Positions 25,002 to 35,631 of a stretch of DNA of 64,000 bases are shown here, one piece after another. Position numbers and translations under genes: made by a program. Each line of letters starts with the position of its first letter. Within the stretch, counting starts at the first letter, position 1. The notes below the pieces were generated by a model that made no database searches, had not been told where the DNA came from, and saw nothing but the letters and a program-made list of their open reading frames with translations. Origin of the DNA: Microbacteriaceae bacterium PS02344 (GTDB lineage: Bacteria > Actinomycetota > Actinomycetes > Actinomycetales > Microbacteriaceae); NCBI GenBank assembly GCA_029959905.1, contig JASCNZ010000001.1, forward strand, positions 186,001 to 250,000, written 5' to 3'.

Positions 25002-27617
25002 ATGTCCGCGTCAGACACGTCGCAGAACCCGATTCCCGACAAGCCCGCACTCGAAGGCCTCGAAGCGAAGTGGGACACCGCCTGGGCGGAGCACGGCACC
25101 TACCTGTTCGACCGCCTGCGTGCCGCGCAGGCCGGACGCGAGGGCGTCTACTCGATCGACACGCCGCCGCCGACGGCATCCGGCAGCCTGCACATCGGTC
25201 ACGTCTTCTCGTACACGCACACCGACGTCAAGGCGCGGTTCGAGCGCATGCGCGGCAAGACGGTCTTCTACCCGATGGGGTGGGACGACAACGGGCTCCC
25301 GACCGAGCGTCGGGTGCAGAACTACTACGGAGTCCGCTGCGACCCGTCGCTCCCCTACGAGGCCGACTTCACTCCCCCGTTCGAGGGCGGCGACAACAAG
25401 TCCAGCCGTGCGGCCGACCAGAAGCCCATCAGCCGCCGCAACTTCATCGAGCTCTGCGAGCGCCTCACCATCGAGGACGAGAAGCAGTTCGAGGCTCTGT
25501 TCCGTCAGCTCGGGCTGAGCGTCGACTGGACCCAGACCTACCGCACGATCTCCGACGACACGATCCGGCAGAGCCAGCTCGCCTTCCTGCGCAACCTCGA
25601 GCGCGGCGAGGCGTACCAGGCGCTGGCCCCGACGCTGTGGGACATCGACTTCCGGTCGGCCATCGCGCAGGCCGAGCTCGAGGACCGCGACCAGCAGGCC
25701 GCGTACCACACCATCGAGTTCCCCTTCGCCGACGGGTCGGGGTCGATCGCCATCGACACCACCCGTCCCGAGCTGCTGCCCGCGTGCATCGCGATCGTGA
25801 CGCACCCCGAGGGTCCCCACAAGCACCTCATCGGCACGAAGGTGCGCACGCCGTTCTTCGGGGCCGAAATCGAGATCCACGGACACCACCTCGCGCAGCC
25901 CGACAAGGGCACGGGAGCTGCGATGGTCTGCACCTTCGGCGACGTGACCGACATCATCTGGTGGCGCGAGCTGCGCACGACCGGCGGCGACTCGCTGCCG
26001 AACATGACCACGATCGGCCTCGACGGCCGTTTCCTGCCGGAGGCCCCGTCGACGGTCGCCGATGGTGACGCCCGCGCCTGGTACGCCGCGGAGGTCGGCG
26101 GCAAGACCGTGTTCAGCGCCCGCAAGGCGATCGTCGAGAAGCTGCAGGAGACGGGCGACATGACCGCCGTCGGCAAGCCGTTCTCGCACGCCGTGAAGTT
26201 CTTCGAGAAGGGCGACCGGCCGCTCGAGATCGTGTCGACGCGTCAGTGGTACATCCGCAACGGTGCGCGCGACGGCGAGCTGCGCGAACAGCTCCTCGCG
26301 CACGGCGCCGAGCTGAACTGGCATCCGGACTTCATGCGCGTGCGCTACGAGAACTGGGTCGGCGGCCTCACCGGCGACTGGCTCGTCTCGCGCCAGCGCT
26401 TCTTCGGCGTGCCGATCCCGCTCTGGTACGGCCTCGACGAGAACGGCGAGCGCGACTACGACCGCGTCATCGTGCCCGATGTCGCGTCGCTGCCGATCGA
26501 CCCGACGACCGACGTGCCTCCGGGGTACACCGAGGAGCAGCGCGGAGCGGCCGGCGGCTTCGACGCCGAGGCCGACATCTTCGATACGTGGGCGACCTCG
26601 TCGCTCACCCCGCAGCTCGCCGGTGGCTGGCAGCGCGACGAGGAGCTGTGGAACCTCACCGCCCCCTTCGACCTGCGCCCCCAGGGCCAGGACATCATCC
26701 GCACCTGGCTCTTCTCTACCATGCTGCGCTCGGTGCTGGAGGACGGCCGCTCCCCGTGGCGTCACGCCGCGATCAGCGGCTTCATCGTCGACCCCGACCG
26801 CAAGAAGATGTCCAAGTCGAAGGGCAACGTCGTCACGCCGGCCGACATCCTCGACACCCACGGGTCGGATGCCGTGCGCTACTGGTCGGCGTCGAGCCGC
26901 CTCGGGGCGGACGCCGCGTTCGATCCGCAGAACCCGACCCAGGTCAAGATCGGCCGGCGCCTGGCGATCAAGGTGCTCAATGCCGCGAAGTTCGTGCTGT
27001 CGTTCCCCGTGCCCGAAGGCGCACAGGTGACCCACGCGCTGGATGCCTCCATGCTCACCGCGCTCGACGGCGTCGTGTCCGAGGCGACCACGGCGTTCGA
27101 GAACTACGATCAGGCCCGCGCGCTCGAGGCGACCGAGGCGTTCTTCTGGACTTTCTGCGACGACTACCTCGAACTCGTCAAGGAACGCGCCTACAACCAG
27201 AACGACGTCGGACAGGCATCCGCCGCCCTGGCACTGCGCCTCGCCCTGTCGACTCTGCTCCGTCTGCTCGCGCCGGTGCTGTCATTCGCCACAGAGGAGG
27301 CGTGGTCGTGGTTCGAGGAGGGCTCGATCCACACGGCGGCCTGGCCGGAGCCGCGGGGCATCGACGGCGACACCGCGGTGCTCGCCGCAGCCAGCGAGGC
27401 GCTCATCGGCATCCGCCGCGCGAAGACCGAGGCGAAGGCCTCGCAGAAGACGCCGGTGAGCCGTGCCGAGATCGCGGCACCGGCTGCGAAGCTCGATGCA
27501 CTGCGCGCCGCCGCCGACGATCTGCGGGCCGTCGGGCGTATCGCCGACCTGTCGTTCGTCGAGGGCGAGCAGTTCGCCGTCTCCGCGATCGAGCTCGCTC
27601 CGGTAGAGGCGTCGTGA
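25002..27617 (+). CDS. valS: Valyl-tRNA synthetase
   Basis: 871-aa class I synthetase charging tRNA-Val. PPPTASGSLHIGHVFSYTHT carries the HIGH motif near residue 58; the editing domain includes DTTRPELLPACIAIV; KKMSKSKGN is the KMSKS loop near 610; the C-terminal domain ends in a short helical arm (RRAKTEAKASQKTPVSRAEI). ATG at 25002 follows AGGAGACC. No T-box is seen; TAGACT near 24934 is a possible -10. A 71-aa ORF is coupled at its 3' end. Confidence 0.95.
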   Translation: MSASDTSQNPIPDKPALEGLEAKWDTAWAEHGTYLFDRLRAAQAGREGVYSIDTPPPTASGSLHIGHVFSYTHTDVKARFERMRGKTVFYPMGWDDNGLPTERRVQNYYGVRCDPSLPYEADFTPPFEGGDNKSSRAADQKPISRRNFIELCERLTIEDEKQFEALFRQLGLSVDWTQTYRTISDDTIRQSQLAFLRNLERGEAYQALAPTLWDIDFRSAIAQAELEDRDQQAAYHTIEFPFADGSGSIAIDTTRPELLPACIAIVTHPEGPHKHLIGTKVRTPFFGAEIEIHGHHLAQPDKGTGAAMVCTFGDVTDIIWWRELRTTGGDSLPNMTTIGLDGRFLPEAPSTVADGDARAWYAAEVGGKTVFSARKAIVEKLQETGDMTAVGKPFSHAVKFFEKGDRPLEIVSTRQWYIRNGARDGELREQLLAHGAELNWHPDFMRVRYENWVGGLTGDWLVSRQRFFGVPIPLWYGLDENGERDYDRVIVPDVASLPIDPTTDVPPGYTEEQRGAAGGFDAEADIFDTWATSSLTPQLAGGWQRDEELWNLTAPFDLRPQGQDIIRTWLFSTMLRSVLEDGRSPWRHAAISGFIVDPDRKKMSKSKGNVVTPADILDTHGSDAVRYWSASSRLGADAAFDPQNPTQVKIGRRLAIKVLNAAKFVLSFPVPEGAQVTHALDASMLTALDGVVSEATTAFENYDQARALEATEAFFWTFCDDYLELVKERAYNQNDVGQASAALALRLALSTLLRLLAPVLSFATEEAWSWFEEGSIHTAAWPEPRGIDGDTAVLAAASEALIGIRRAKTEAKASQKTPVSRAEIAAPAAKLDALRAAADDLRAVGRIADLSFVEGEQFAVSAIELAPVEAS

Positions 27618-27832
27618 TGCAGCTGGGCACGCGCTGGGCGACGGGAACCGAGGCCCCGGCGTCGGTTCCTGCGTCGCTTCGCCCGGCGATCGCCGAGGTG
27701 GAGGCGCGCGGACTCACCGGCCACTGGACCCTCACCTGGCTCGAGGGTCGCGCGATCGCTGAACTCGACGCCGGGTGGGAGGTCCTCCAGACGCGCACCG
27801 GCGAGGTCGTCGCCCGTCCGTTCGAGGACTGA
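27617..27832 (+). CDS. Small conserved-looking protein coupled to valS
   Basis: 71-aa protein whose ATG shares the A of the valS TGA stop (TGATG), so it is translated by reinitiation. Sequence: MQLGTRWATGTEAPASVPAS, then an Ala/Glu/Arg helix and a strand-rich C-terminus (GHWTLTWLEGRAIAELDAGW, EVVARPFED). It has no motif I recognise. The strict coupling and a terminator right after it support a real gene. A role linked to tRNA charging is only a guess from position. Confidence 0.7.
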   Translation: MQLGTRWATGTEAPASVPASLRPAIAEVEARGLTGHWTLTWLEGRAIAELDAGWEVLQTRTGEVVARPFED

Positions 27833-27840
27833 CAACGAAA

Positions 27841-27883
27841 ACGCAGGAGGCCCCGGCATCGTCGATGTCGGGGCCTCCTGCGT
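27841..27883. terminator. Bidirectional terminator between valS unit and clpX
   Basis: Nearly perfect 20-bp stem (ACGCAGGAGGCCCCGGCATC with its complement) and a 3-nt loop between convergent genes. Confidence 0.9.
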
Positions 27884-27894
27884 AGAGAAGGAAC

Positions 27895-29163
<1,269 letters not shown>

Positions 29164-29265
29164 GCGCGTCCTCCTAGTGGGGGGATCAGAGATCGTCCTC
29201 CGAGCCTAACCTCTGCATCCGACACCGGGTCGCATTGGCGGCCGTCCGTGTCCGCCCGAACGTCG

Positions 29266-29303
29266 GGAGGGCCGACCCGCGCGGTGCGACGGGCCGACCC
29301 TCC
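29266..29303. terminator. Terminator-like hairpin downstream of the deoxyribose operon
   Basis: 14-bp stem, 12 matched pairs (GGAGGGCCGACCCG with CGGGCCGACCCTCC), 10-nt loop, no T-tract. It lies just after the last gene of the operon. Confidence 0.6.
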
Positions 29304-29318
29304 TGGCGGATGCGGAGA

Positions 29319-30170
29319 TCAGACCATGCTCTTGGTGTGCCACACGGTCTTGACCTCGGTGAACGCGGCGATGCGCTCGGGAGACGCGACGACGGCGCCG
29401 GGGGGCAGCACCCGCTTCAGCGTGTCAGCGGCGGCGATCTGCAGGTCCACCCAGTCGAGCGCTCCGGCGCCGGCGAGGTCGAGGGCGTTCACGTCCTGGT
29501 GGGATGCGAGCCACGGAGCGATCTCGGCCGGCGAGCCGGTGAGCACGTTCACCACGCCACCGGGGACGTCGCTCGTGGCGAGCACCTCGGCGAGGCTGAT
29601 GGCCGACAGCGGGTACCGCTCGCTGGACACGACCACGACCGCGTTACCCGCGACGAGCGCGGGTGCGACGACCGAGACGAGCCCCAGCAGCGACGAGTCC
29701 TGCGGCGCGATGATCGCGACGACGCCCGTGGGCTCGGGCACCGTGATGTTGAAGTACGGCCCCGCCACGGGGTTCGCGTTGCCTGCGACCTGCGCGTACT
29801 TGTCGCACCAGCCCGCGTACCAGACCCACAGGTCGATCGCCTCGTCGACCTGGGCCGCGGCGGCCCGGTCGGAGACGCCCTCCTGCGCCATGATCTCGTC
29901 GATGAACTGCGCACGGCGGCCCTCGAGCACCTCCGCGACACGGTAGAGCACCTGCCCTCGGTTGTAGGCGGTCGCGCCCGACCACCCCTTCACCGCGGCG
30001 CGAGCGGCGACGACGGCGTCCCGTGCGTCCTTGCGCGATGCCTTCGCGGCGTTCGCCAGGAACGCGCCCTTCGTCGAGACCACCTCGTAGGTGCGCCCTG
30101 ACTCGCTCCGCGGGAACGCTCCGCCGATGGCGAGCTTGTAGGTCTTCGGCACGGTCAGACGCTTGCTCAT
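29319..30170 (-). CDS. Short aldehyde-dehydrogenase-like protein without catalytic Cys
   Basis: 283 aa, only the NAD-binding half of the ALDH fold (APQDSSLLGLVSVVAPALVA corresponds to the PWNFPL region, followed by the GGVVNVLTGSPAEIA segment). The catalytic Cys/Glu half is absent. It is coupled by ATGA to a full-length ALDH. I recall the same full plus short ALDH pair with deoC in other actinobacteria, so this is probably a stable arrangement, not decay. It may form a hetero-oligomer with the full enzyme; that is inferred. Confidence 0.8.
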   Translation of the reverse strand: MSKRLTVPKTYKLAIGGAFPRSESGRTYEVVSTKGAFLANAAKASRKDARDAVVAARAAVKGWSGATAYNRGQVLYRVAEVLEGRRAQFIDEIMAQEGVSDRAAAAQVDEAIDLWVWYAGWCDKYAQVAGNANPVAGPYFNITVPEPTGVVAIIAPQDSSLLGLVSVVAPALVAGNAVVVVSSERYPLSAISLAEVLATSDVPGGVVNVLTGSPAEIAPWLASHQDVNALDLAGAGALDWVDLQIAAADTLKRVLPPGAVVASPERIAAFTEVKTVWHTKSMV

Positions 30171-31609
30171 GCTGACGCTCCCTTCAGGTAGGCGGTGAGA
30201 CCCTGGCGGCCGCCCTCACGGCCGTATCCGGACTCCTTGTAACCGCCGAACGGGCTCGACGGGTCGAAGCGGTTGAACGTGTTCGCCCACACCACTCCGG
30301 CGCGCAGCCGGTCGGCCACGGCGAGGATGCGCGACCCCTTGTCGGACCAGATTCCCGCCGAGAGGCCGTAGGGGGTGTTGTTGGCCTTGGCGATCGCCTC
30401 GGCCGGCGTACGGAAGGTCAGGACCGACAGCACCGGCCCGAACACCTCGTCGCGGGCGATGCGGTGCGAGGCCTCGACGCCGGTGAAGATGGTCGGCGCG
30501 AACCAGAAGCCCTTCTCGGGGATCGCACACTCGGCGGTCCACCTCTCGGCCCCCTCGGCCTCGCCGATGTCGCTGAGCTCGCGGATGCGGGCCAGCTGCG
30601 CAGCCGAGTTGATGGCACCGATGTCGGTGTTCTTGTCGAGCGGGTCACCGAGGCGCAGCGTCGAGAGCCGCACCTTGAGCCGATCGATGACCTCGTCGTG
30701 GATCGACTCCTGCACGAGCAGCCGGCTGCCGGCGCAGCACACGTGCCCTTGGTTGAAGAAGATTCCGTTCACGATGCCCTCGACGGCCTGGTCGATGGGC
30801 GCGTCGTCGAACACGATGTTCGCGGCCTTGCCGCCGAGTTCGAGCGTCAGCTTCTTGTCGGTCCCCGCGACCGCTCGCGCGATGTCGCGGCCGACGCCCG
30901 TCGACCCGGTGAAGGCGACCTTGTCGACGTCGGGGTGGCGGACGAGCGCGGCGCCGGTCGCACCGGCACCGGTGACGATGTTGACGACACCCGCCGGCAG
31001 ATCGGCCTGCTGCAGGATCTCCGCGAAGATCAGCGCCGTGAGCGGCGTGGTCTCGGCGGGCTTCAGCACCACGGTATTGCCTGCGGCGAGAGCCGGGGCG
31101 ACCTTCCACGCCAGCATGAGCAGCGGGAAGTTCCAAGGGATGACCTGCCCCGCGACGCCGAGCGCCTGCGGGTTCGCCCCGAGCCCCGCGTGGTCGAGCT
31201 TGTCGGCCCAGCCCGCGTAGTAGAAGAACCAGGCGGCGACCAGAGGCACGTCGACGTCACGACTCTCCTTGATCGGCTTGCCGTTGTCGAGGCTCTCGGC
31301 GACCGCGAGCTCGCGGGCGCGCTCCTGCACGAGGCGCGCGATGCGGAAGAGGTACTTCCCGCGATCGCGACCGCTCATACGCGACCAGGTCTTCTCGTAA
31401 GCCCGTCGCGCGGCGGCGACGGCACGGTCGACATCCGCGTCGGAGGCGGTCGCGATCTCGGCGATGCGCTGCTCGGTGGCCGGCGAGATGGTCGTGAAGC
31501 CGTCACCCGATCCATCGACGAACTGCCCGTCGATGAACAGGCCGTAGCTGTCCCTGAGGTTCAGCAGCGCCGTGGACTCCGGCGCGGGGGCGTATTCCAG
31601 AAATGACAT
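30167..31609 (-). CDS. Aldehyde dehydrogenase of the deoxyribose operon
   Basis: 480-aa NAD(P)-dependent ALDH. The N-terminus carries SYGLFIDGQFVDGSGDGFTT; cofactor site VIPWNFPLLMLAWKVAPALA; catalytic Glu in LELGGKAANIVFDDA; catalytic Cys in NQGHVCCAGSRLLVQ; conserved GPVLSVLTFRT. With deoC it could oxidise acetaldehyde released from deoxyribose-5-phosphate. The ATG at 31609 gives MSFLEYAPAPE; the frame continues upstream into deoC. Next gene overlaps by 4 nt. Confidence 0.92.
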   Translation of the reverse strand: MSFLEYAPAPESTALLNLRDSYGLFIDGQFVDGSGDGFTTISPATEQRIAEIATASDADVDRAVAAARRAYEKTWSRMSGRDRGKYLFRIARLVQERARELAVAESLDNGKPIKESRDVDVPLVAAWFFYYAGWADKLDHAGLGANPQALGVAGQVIPWNFPLLMLAWKVAPALAAGNTVVLKPAETTPLTALIFAEILQQADLPAGVVNIVTGAGATGAALVRHPDVDKVAFTGSTGVGRDIARAVAGTDKKLTLELGGKAANIVFDDAPIDQAVEGIVNGIFFNQGHVCCAGSRLLVQESIHDEVIDRLKVRLSTLRLGDPLDKNTDIGAINSAAQLARIRELSDIGEAEGAERWTAECAIPEKGFWFAPTIFTGVEASHRIARDEVFGPVLSVLTFRTPAEAIAKANNTPYGLSAGIWSDKGSRILAVADRLRAGVVWANTFNRFDPSSPFGGYKESGYGREGGRQGLTAYLKGASA

Positions 31610-31622
31610 GTGCGTTTTCCCG

Positions 31623-32624
31623 TCAGTCGATCGTGACGTAGTCGGAGCCGGAGTAGTGGCCGGTGGTGAGCTTCTGCCGCTGCAGGAGCACGTCGTTGAG
31701 CAGGCTCGAGGCACCGAAGCGGAACAGGTGGGGCTGAAGCCACTCCTCCCCCACCGTCTCGGCGACGGTCACGAGGTACTTGATGGCGTCCTTCGAGGAG
31801 CGGATGCCGCCGGCGGGCTTCACACCGATGCGCTGACCGGTGCCGCGGTGCCAGTCACGCACGGTCTCGAGCATGAGCAGCGTCGTCGGCAGGGTGGCCG
31901 CGGGCTGCACCTTTCCGGTCGACGTCTTGATGAAGTCGCCGCCCGCCAGGATGCCGAGCCATGACGCGCGCTTGATGTTGTCGTAGGTGTTGAGCTCGCC
32001 GGTCTCGAGGATCACCTTGAGCGAGGCGTAGCTCCCGTCCTCGCGGCGGCACGCCTCCTTGACCTGGGCGATCTGGTCGAAGACGAGGCCGTATCGTCCC
32101 GACAGGAAGGCCCCGCGGTCGATGACCATGTCGATCTCGTCCGCACCCGCGGCGACCGCCTCCGCGGTGTCGGCGAGCTTGATCGCGAGCGACGAGCGAC
32201 CGCTGGGGAAGGCCGTCGCCACCGCGGCGACCGAGATCAGCCCGTCGTCGGGGTCGCCGTGCTGAGCGCCCAGCGCGTCGACGGCATCCGCGACCATGTC
32301 GCCGTACACGCAGACGGCGGCGACCTTCGGGGTGCTCGGGTCGGCGGCATCGGGGTTCTTCGCCTTCGCGACCAGGGAGCGCACCTTGCCAGGGGTGTCG
32401 GCGCCCTCCAGCGTCGTCAGGTCGATCAGACGGATGATCGTGTCGAGAGCCCAGGCCTTCGACGTGGTCTTGATAGACCGCGTGCCCAACCCGGCGGCGC
32501 GCTGTTCGAGCCCGACGGCGTCCACGCCCGGCAGTCCGTGCAGGAAGCGGCGGAGCGTCGCGTCGTCGGGGTCTCCGCCGAGCACGTCCACCGCCGTCCG
32601 GCGTGCGAGTTCCTTGGTCGTCAT
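31623..32624 (-). CDS. deoC: Deoxyribose-phosphate aldolase
   Basis: 333-aa aldolase cleaving 2-deoxyribose-5-phosphate to glyceraldehyde-3-phosphate and acetaldehyde. The Schiff-base lysine is in GDFIKTSTGK; other family segments are AVATAFPSGRS, DEIDMVIDRG and GVKPAGGIRS. The length is that of the long (about 330 aa) actinobacterial/eukaryotic-type DeoC. It overlaps the regulator gene stop by ATGA and lies 13 nt upstream of the ALDH gene. Confidence 0.94.
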   Translation of the reverse strand: MTTKELARRTAVDVLGGDPDDATLRRFLHGLPGVDAVGLEQRAAGLGTRSIKTTSKAWALDTIIRLIDLTTLEGADTPGKVRSLVAKAKNPDAADPSTPKVAAVCVYGDMVADAVDALGAQHGDPDDGLISVAAVATAFPSGRSSLAIKLADTAEAVAAGADEIDMVIDRGAFLSGRYGLVFDQIAQVKEACRREDGSYASLKVILETGELNTYDNIKRASWLGILAGGDFIKTSTGKVQPAATLPTTLLMLETVRDWHRGTGQRIGVKPAGGIRSSKDAIKYLVTVAETVGEEWLQPHLFRFGASSLLNDVLLQRQKLTTGHYSGSDYVTID

Positions 32625-33556
32625 CGTTCCTCCAACAATGCTCGTGCTGTGGTCTCATCGGTCACCACGACCCCGCAGAGGCCGTTGGCCACCACGGTGC
32701 GGGCGACATCGTGCTTGGCGACGCCGGCGGTGACGAAGATCGCGCGCGGGGCGCCGCGCAGTCGGTCGAGGGCGACCCCGACCGTGCGCTCGTCGAGCTG
32801 AGCGTCGACGATGTTCCCCTCGGCGTCGACGTAGCGGCCGAGCACATCGCCGACCGCGCCTCGGCGGGCGAGCTCCTCGACGTCGGCGGCACTCAGATAG
32901 CCGTTCTCGACGTGGGCGGACGTGGCGTCGCAGGGGCCGGCGGTGAACAGGAATGCCTGCGCATCGGCCGCCTGCTCGAGAACGGCCGCCACGGTGCGAT
33001 CCGCCTCGATCGCGCGCTTCGTCTCGACGCGTTCGAGGATCGCCGGGCTCGGCAGGAGCGACACCTGACCGTTGCCACGCTGGGCGATGGTCACGGCGAG
33101 GCCGGCGGCGCCCCCGGAGCGCCGGTTCAGGCTCACGCCGCCGTTGAGCTGCACGACCGAGACGCCGTGCGCCCAGTCCACGGGCAGCGCCTCGGCGACC
33201 GCGCGGAGCGTACGGCCCCAGCTCACGCCGAGCGTGCGCGGAACCGGGCGGAGCGCGGCGAGGAAGTCGGCGGCGGCCTGCGCCACGCGCTCGAGGGTGC
33301 CGTCATCGCCGTCCGGCGAGGGCACCACGACCGCGTCGGAGAGCCCGAAGCGCTCGACGAGCTCGCGCTCGAGGCCGAGGCGTCGCGCCCGCGGATGCAC
33401 GATCTCGATGCGGACGATGCCGCGTTCGCGCGCCTGAGTGAGCAGCCGCCCGACCTTCCAGCGTGAGACTTTGAGGAGGCCGCCGATCTCGTCCTGCGTC
33501 TTATCCTCGTCGTAGTACAGCTCGGCGACCCGGACCATCAGCAGTTCGTCTTCCAC
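32621..33556 (-). CDS. SorC/DeoR-type sugar-binding transcriptional regulator
   Basis: 311-aa SorC-family regulator. N-terminal helix-turn-helix (YYDEDKTQDEIGGLLKVSRW, KVGRLLTQARERGIVRI) is followed by a sugar-phosphate-binding domain with the phosphate loop region LNGGVSLNRRSGGAAGL and a conserved FVTAGVAKHD-like end. It heads the deoC-ALDH operon and probably represses it until a deoxyribose phosphate binds, as B. subtilis DeoR does. Its last codons overlap deoC. Confidence 0.88.
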   Translation of the reverse strand: MEDELLMVRVAELYYDEDKTQDEIGGLLKVSRWKVGRLLTQARERGIVRIEIVHPRARRLGLERELVERFGLSDAVVVPSPDGDDGTLERVAQAAADFLAALRPVPRTLGVSWGRTLRAVAEALPVDWAHGVSVVQLNGGVSLNRRSGGAAGLAVTIAQRGNGQVSLLPSPAILERVETKRAIEADRTVAAVLEQAADAQAFLFTAGPCDATSAHVENGYLSAADVEELARRGAVGDVLGRYVDAEGNIVDAQLDERTVGVALDRLRGAPRAIFVTAGVAKHDVARTVVANGLCGVVVTDETTARALLEER

Positions 33557-33660
33557 GGCATCCTCCTCTCCTCACTCAGGGTACGCGGCTAGCCTCTTCG
33601 GTGCACGCGGATGCTCATATGAGCAGTTTCTCGCAGGTCGCCGCGCATCTGACGGGAACG

Positions 33661-33695
33661 ACGACGGGGCGCCGGTCCGTAGACCGACGCCCCGT
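33661..33695. terminator. Terminator downstream of clpP2
   Basis: Hairpin ACGGGGCG / CGCCCCGT with inner GGTC / GACC, 4-nt apical loop. It lies 14 nt past the clpP2 stop and before the regulator gene. Confidence 0.8.
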
Positions 33696-33708
33696 TCGAA
33701 TCGAATGC

Positions 33709-34350
33709 TCAGGCGCGCTTGCGCGTGGTGAGCACCTGGTCGACGATGCCGTACTCCAGAGCCTGGGTGGCCGAGAGGATGTTGTCGCGATCGATGTCGC
33801 GGTTCACCTCTTCGACCGACTTCTTGGTGTGACCGGCGAGGGTCTGCTCGAGCCAGGTGCGCATGCGGAGGATCTCCGCCGCCTGGATCTCGATGTCCGA
33901 CGCCTGACCGTGACCGGCCTCGCCCATCGCGGGCTGGTGGATCAACACGCGAGCGTTCGGCAGCGCCAGACGCTTCCCGGGCGCGCCGGCCGCCAGCAGC
34001 ACCGCCGCAGCGGAGGCCGCCTGGCCGAGCACGACGGTCTGGATCTGCGGCGCGACGTACTGCATCGTGTCGTAGATCGCCGTCATCGCGGTGAACGATC
34101 CACCGGGCGAGTTGATGTACATGGTGATGTCGCGCTCGGAGTCCTGGCTCTCGAGAACCAGCAGCTGAGCCATGACGTCGTCGGCCGACGCGTCGTCGAC
34201 CTGCACGCCGAGGAAGATGACGCGGTCCTCGAACAGCTTGTTGTACGGGTCCTGGCGCTTGAATCCGTAGGCCGTGCGCTCTTCGAACTGCGGGAGCACG
34301 TAGCGACTGGAGGGCAGGTTTCCGGCGGACTGGAACGTGGGTGTGTACAT
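33709..34350 (-). CDS. clpP2: ClpP2 protease subunit
   Basis: 213-aa serine protease subunit. Active-site Ser113 (GQAASAAAVLL) and His138 (LIHQPAMG) are visible, with oxyanion-type INSPGGSFTA. The frame starts at 34374, but GAGGAG before the ATG at 34350 supports MYTPTFQSAG. It is the second gene of the clpP1P2 pair and would form mixed tetradecamers with ClpP1, driven by ClpX or ClpC. The tail GIVDQVLTTRKRA is usual for ClpP2. Confidence 0.93.
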   Translation of the reverse strand: MYTPTFQSAGNLPSSRYVLPQFEERTAYGFKRQDPYNKLFEDRVIFLGVQVDDASADDVMAQLLVLESQDSERDITMYINSPGGSFTAMTAIYDTMQYVAPQIQTVVLGQAASAAAVLLAAGAPGKRLALPNARVLIHQPAMGEAGHGQASDIEIQAAEILRMRTWLEQTLAGHTKKSVEEVNRDIDRDNILSATQALEYGIVDQVLTTRKRA

Positions 34351-34370
34351 GCGTTGTCTCCTCGAATCCG

Positions 34371-34961
34371 TCACTCGGCGCCCGTGCCGCCGCCACCGGT
34401 CACATCGGTGGCGTGCTCGCGGATGTGGTCGACGAAGCCGTACTCGAGCGCCTCCTCGGCGGTGAACCAGCGGTCGCGGTCGCCGTCGGCGTTGATCTGC
34501 TCGACGCTCTTGCCCGTCTGGCCGGCGGTGATCTCGGCGAGACGGCTCTTCATCGACAGGATCAGCTGAGCCTGCGTCTGGATGTCGCTCGCGGTTCCGC
34601 CGAAGCCACCGTGCGGCTGGTGGAGCAGCACACGCGCGTTCGGGGTGATGTAGCGCTTGCCCTTGGTACCACTCGTGAGGAGCAGCTGACCCATCGAGGC
34701 GGCCATGCCGATGCCGACCGTCACGATGTCGTTCGGAACGAACTGCATCGTGTCGTAGATCGCCATTCCTGCGGTGATCGAGCCACCGGGCGAGTTGATG
34801 TAGAGGTAGATGTCCTTATCCGAGTCCTCTGCGGCGAGAAGAAGGATCTTCGCGCAGATCTCGTTGGCGTTCTCGTCACGCACCTCCGAGCCCAGCCAGA
34901 TGATGCGATCTCTGAGCAGCCTGTCGAAGACGCTCGTCGCGACAAGGGGTTCTGCAGCCAT
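34371..34961 (-). CDS. clpP1: ClpP1 protease subunit
   Basis: 196-aa serine protease subunit with Ser89 ([11 protein letters not shown]), His114 (LLHQPHGG) and [14 protein letters not shown]. The Gly-rich C-terminus ([11 protein letters not shown]) is typical of actinobacterial ClpP1. It lies 20 nt upstream of clpP2 and is co-transcribed. The 81-nt gap upstream contains the promoter region. Confidence 0.94.
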   Translation of the reverse strand: MAAEPLVATSVFDRLLRDRIIWLGSEVRDENANEICAKILLLAAEDSDKDIYLYINSPGGSITAGMAIYDTMQFVPNDIVTVGIGMAASMGQLLLTSGTKGKRYITPNARVLLHQPHGGFGGTASDIQTQAQLILSMKSRLAEITAGQTGKSVEQINADGDRDRWFTAEEALEYGFVDHIREHATDVTGGGGTGAE

Positions 34962-35042
34962 GTCAGCTCCTGTTTCCGTGTTTCGGTGATTCGAATCTAC
35001 CGGCGCGGACGGAGCCCTCCGCCCGTGTTCGCCGTCGGCATA

Positions 35043-35537
35043 TCAGGTGTCGCGGCCGGCGATCTCGAGCGCGTAGGCCGTCATCGAGCGGTGATAGCGC
35101 GGCAGGTGCGGCACGAGGGCGAGCAGCGCGACGGACAAGCCGGCCGCGGGCCGCCCGGCACTGGCCAGCACGAGAGCGCGCACGGTGGCGATGGCGTCAC
35201 CGTAGCGGCCGTCCGGCGCTCGATCCTGCTCATCGTCCAGCACTTCGAGCGCCGCGGAGTATTCCCCGAGATTGCGGAGCGAGCTCGCCAGCTGCACGAC
35301 GCACTGCGGACGGTGCTCGTCGTCGAGGCCGAGCGCGAGAGCGCGCCGGTACAGGGCGACCGCTTCCGCCGGGCGGCCTGCGGAGTCGCGGGCACCCGCG
35401 CGCTCGAACTCCGCGCGTCCGTCGTCCACCCCCCGCTCGGCGGCCAGCGCGTCGATGCGCGCGATGGTCTCCGCGCCGACCTCCTCGCCGGAGGCGTCAG
35501 CCCAGACCTCGTCGACGCGTTCTTCCCAGCTCTTCAT
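35043..35537 (-). CDS. Tetratricopeptide-like protein
   Basis: 164-aa protein with TPR-like helices (AEFERAGARDSAGRPAEAVA, LYRRALALGLDDEHRPQCVV, LASSLRNLGEYSAALEVLDD) similar to the tetratricopeptide proteins found near tig in actinobacteria. The ATG at 35537 follows GGACGGGG; the longer frame crosses a terminator and is rejected. Likely a protein-binding scaffold, function unknown. Confidence 0.8.
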   Translation of the reverse strand: MKSWEERVDEVWADASGEEVGAETIARIDALAAERGVDDGRAEFERAGARDSAGRPAEAVALYRRALALGLDDEHRPQCVVQLASSLRNLGEYSAALEVLDDEQDRAPDGRYGDAIATVRALVLASAGRPAAGLSVALLALVPHLPRYHRSMTAYALEIAGRDT

Positions 35538-35562
35538 GCCCCGTCCTTCCCTCGATACGAAA

Positions 35563-35590
35563 AGGGGCGGATGCCGCAGCATCCGCCCCT
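35563..35590. terminator. Terminator downstream of tig
   Basis: Perfect 12-bp stem AGGGGCGGATGC with its complement and a 4-nt loop, between the tig stop and the TPR gene. Confidence 0.85.
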
Positions 35591-35631
35591 CCGTGCGATC
35601 ACGTGCTGACCGCGATGATCACTCGGCGCGA

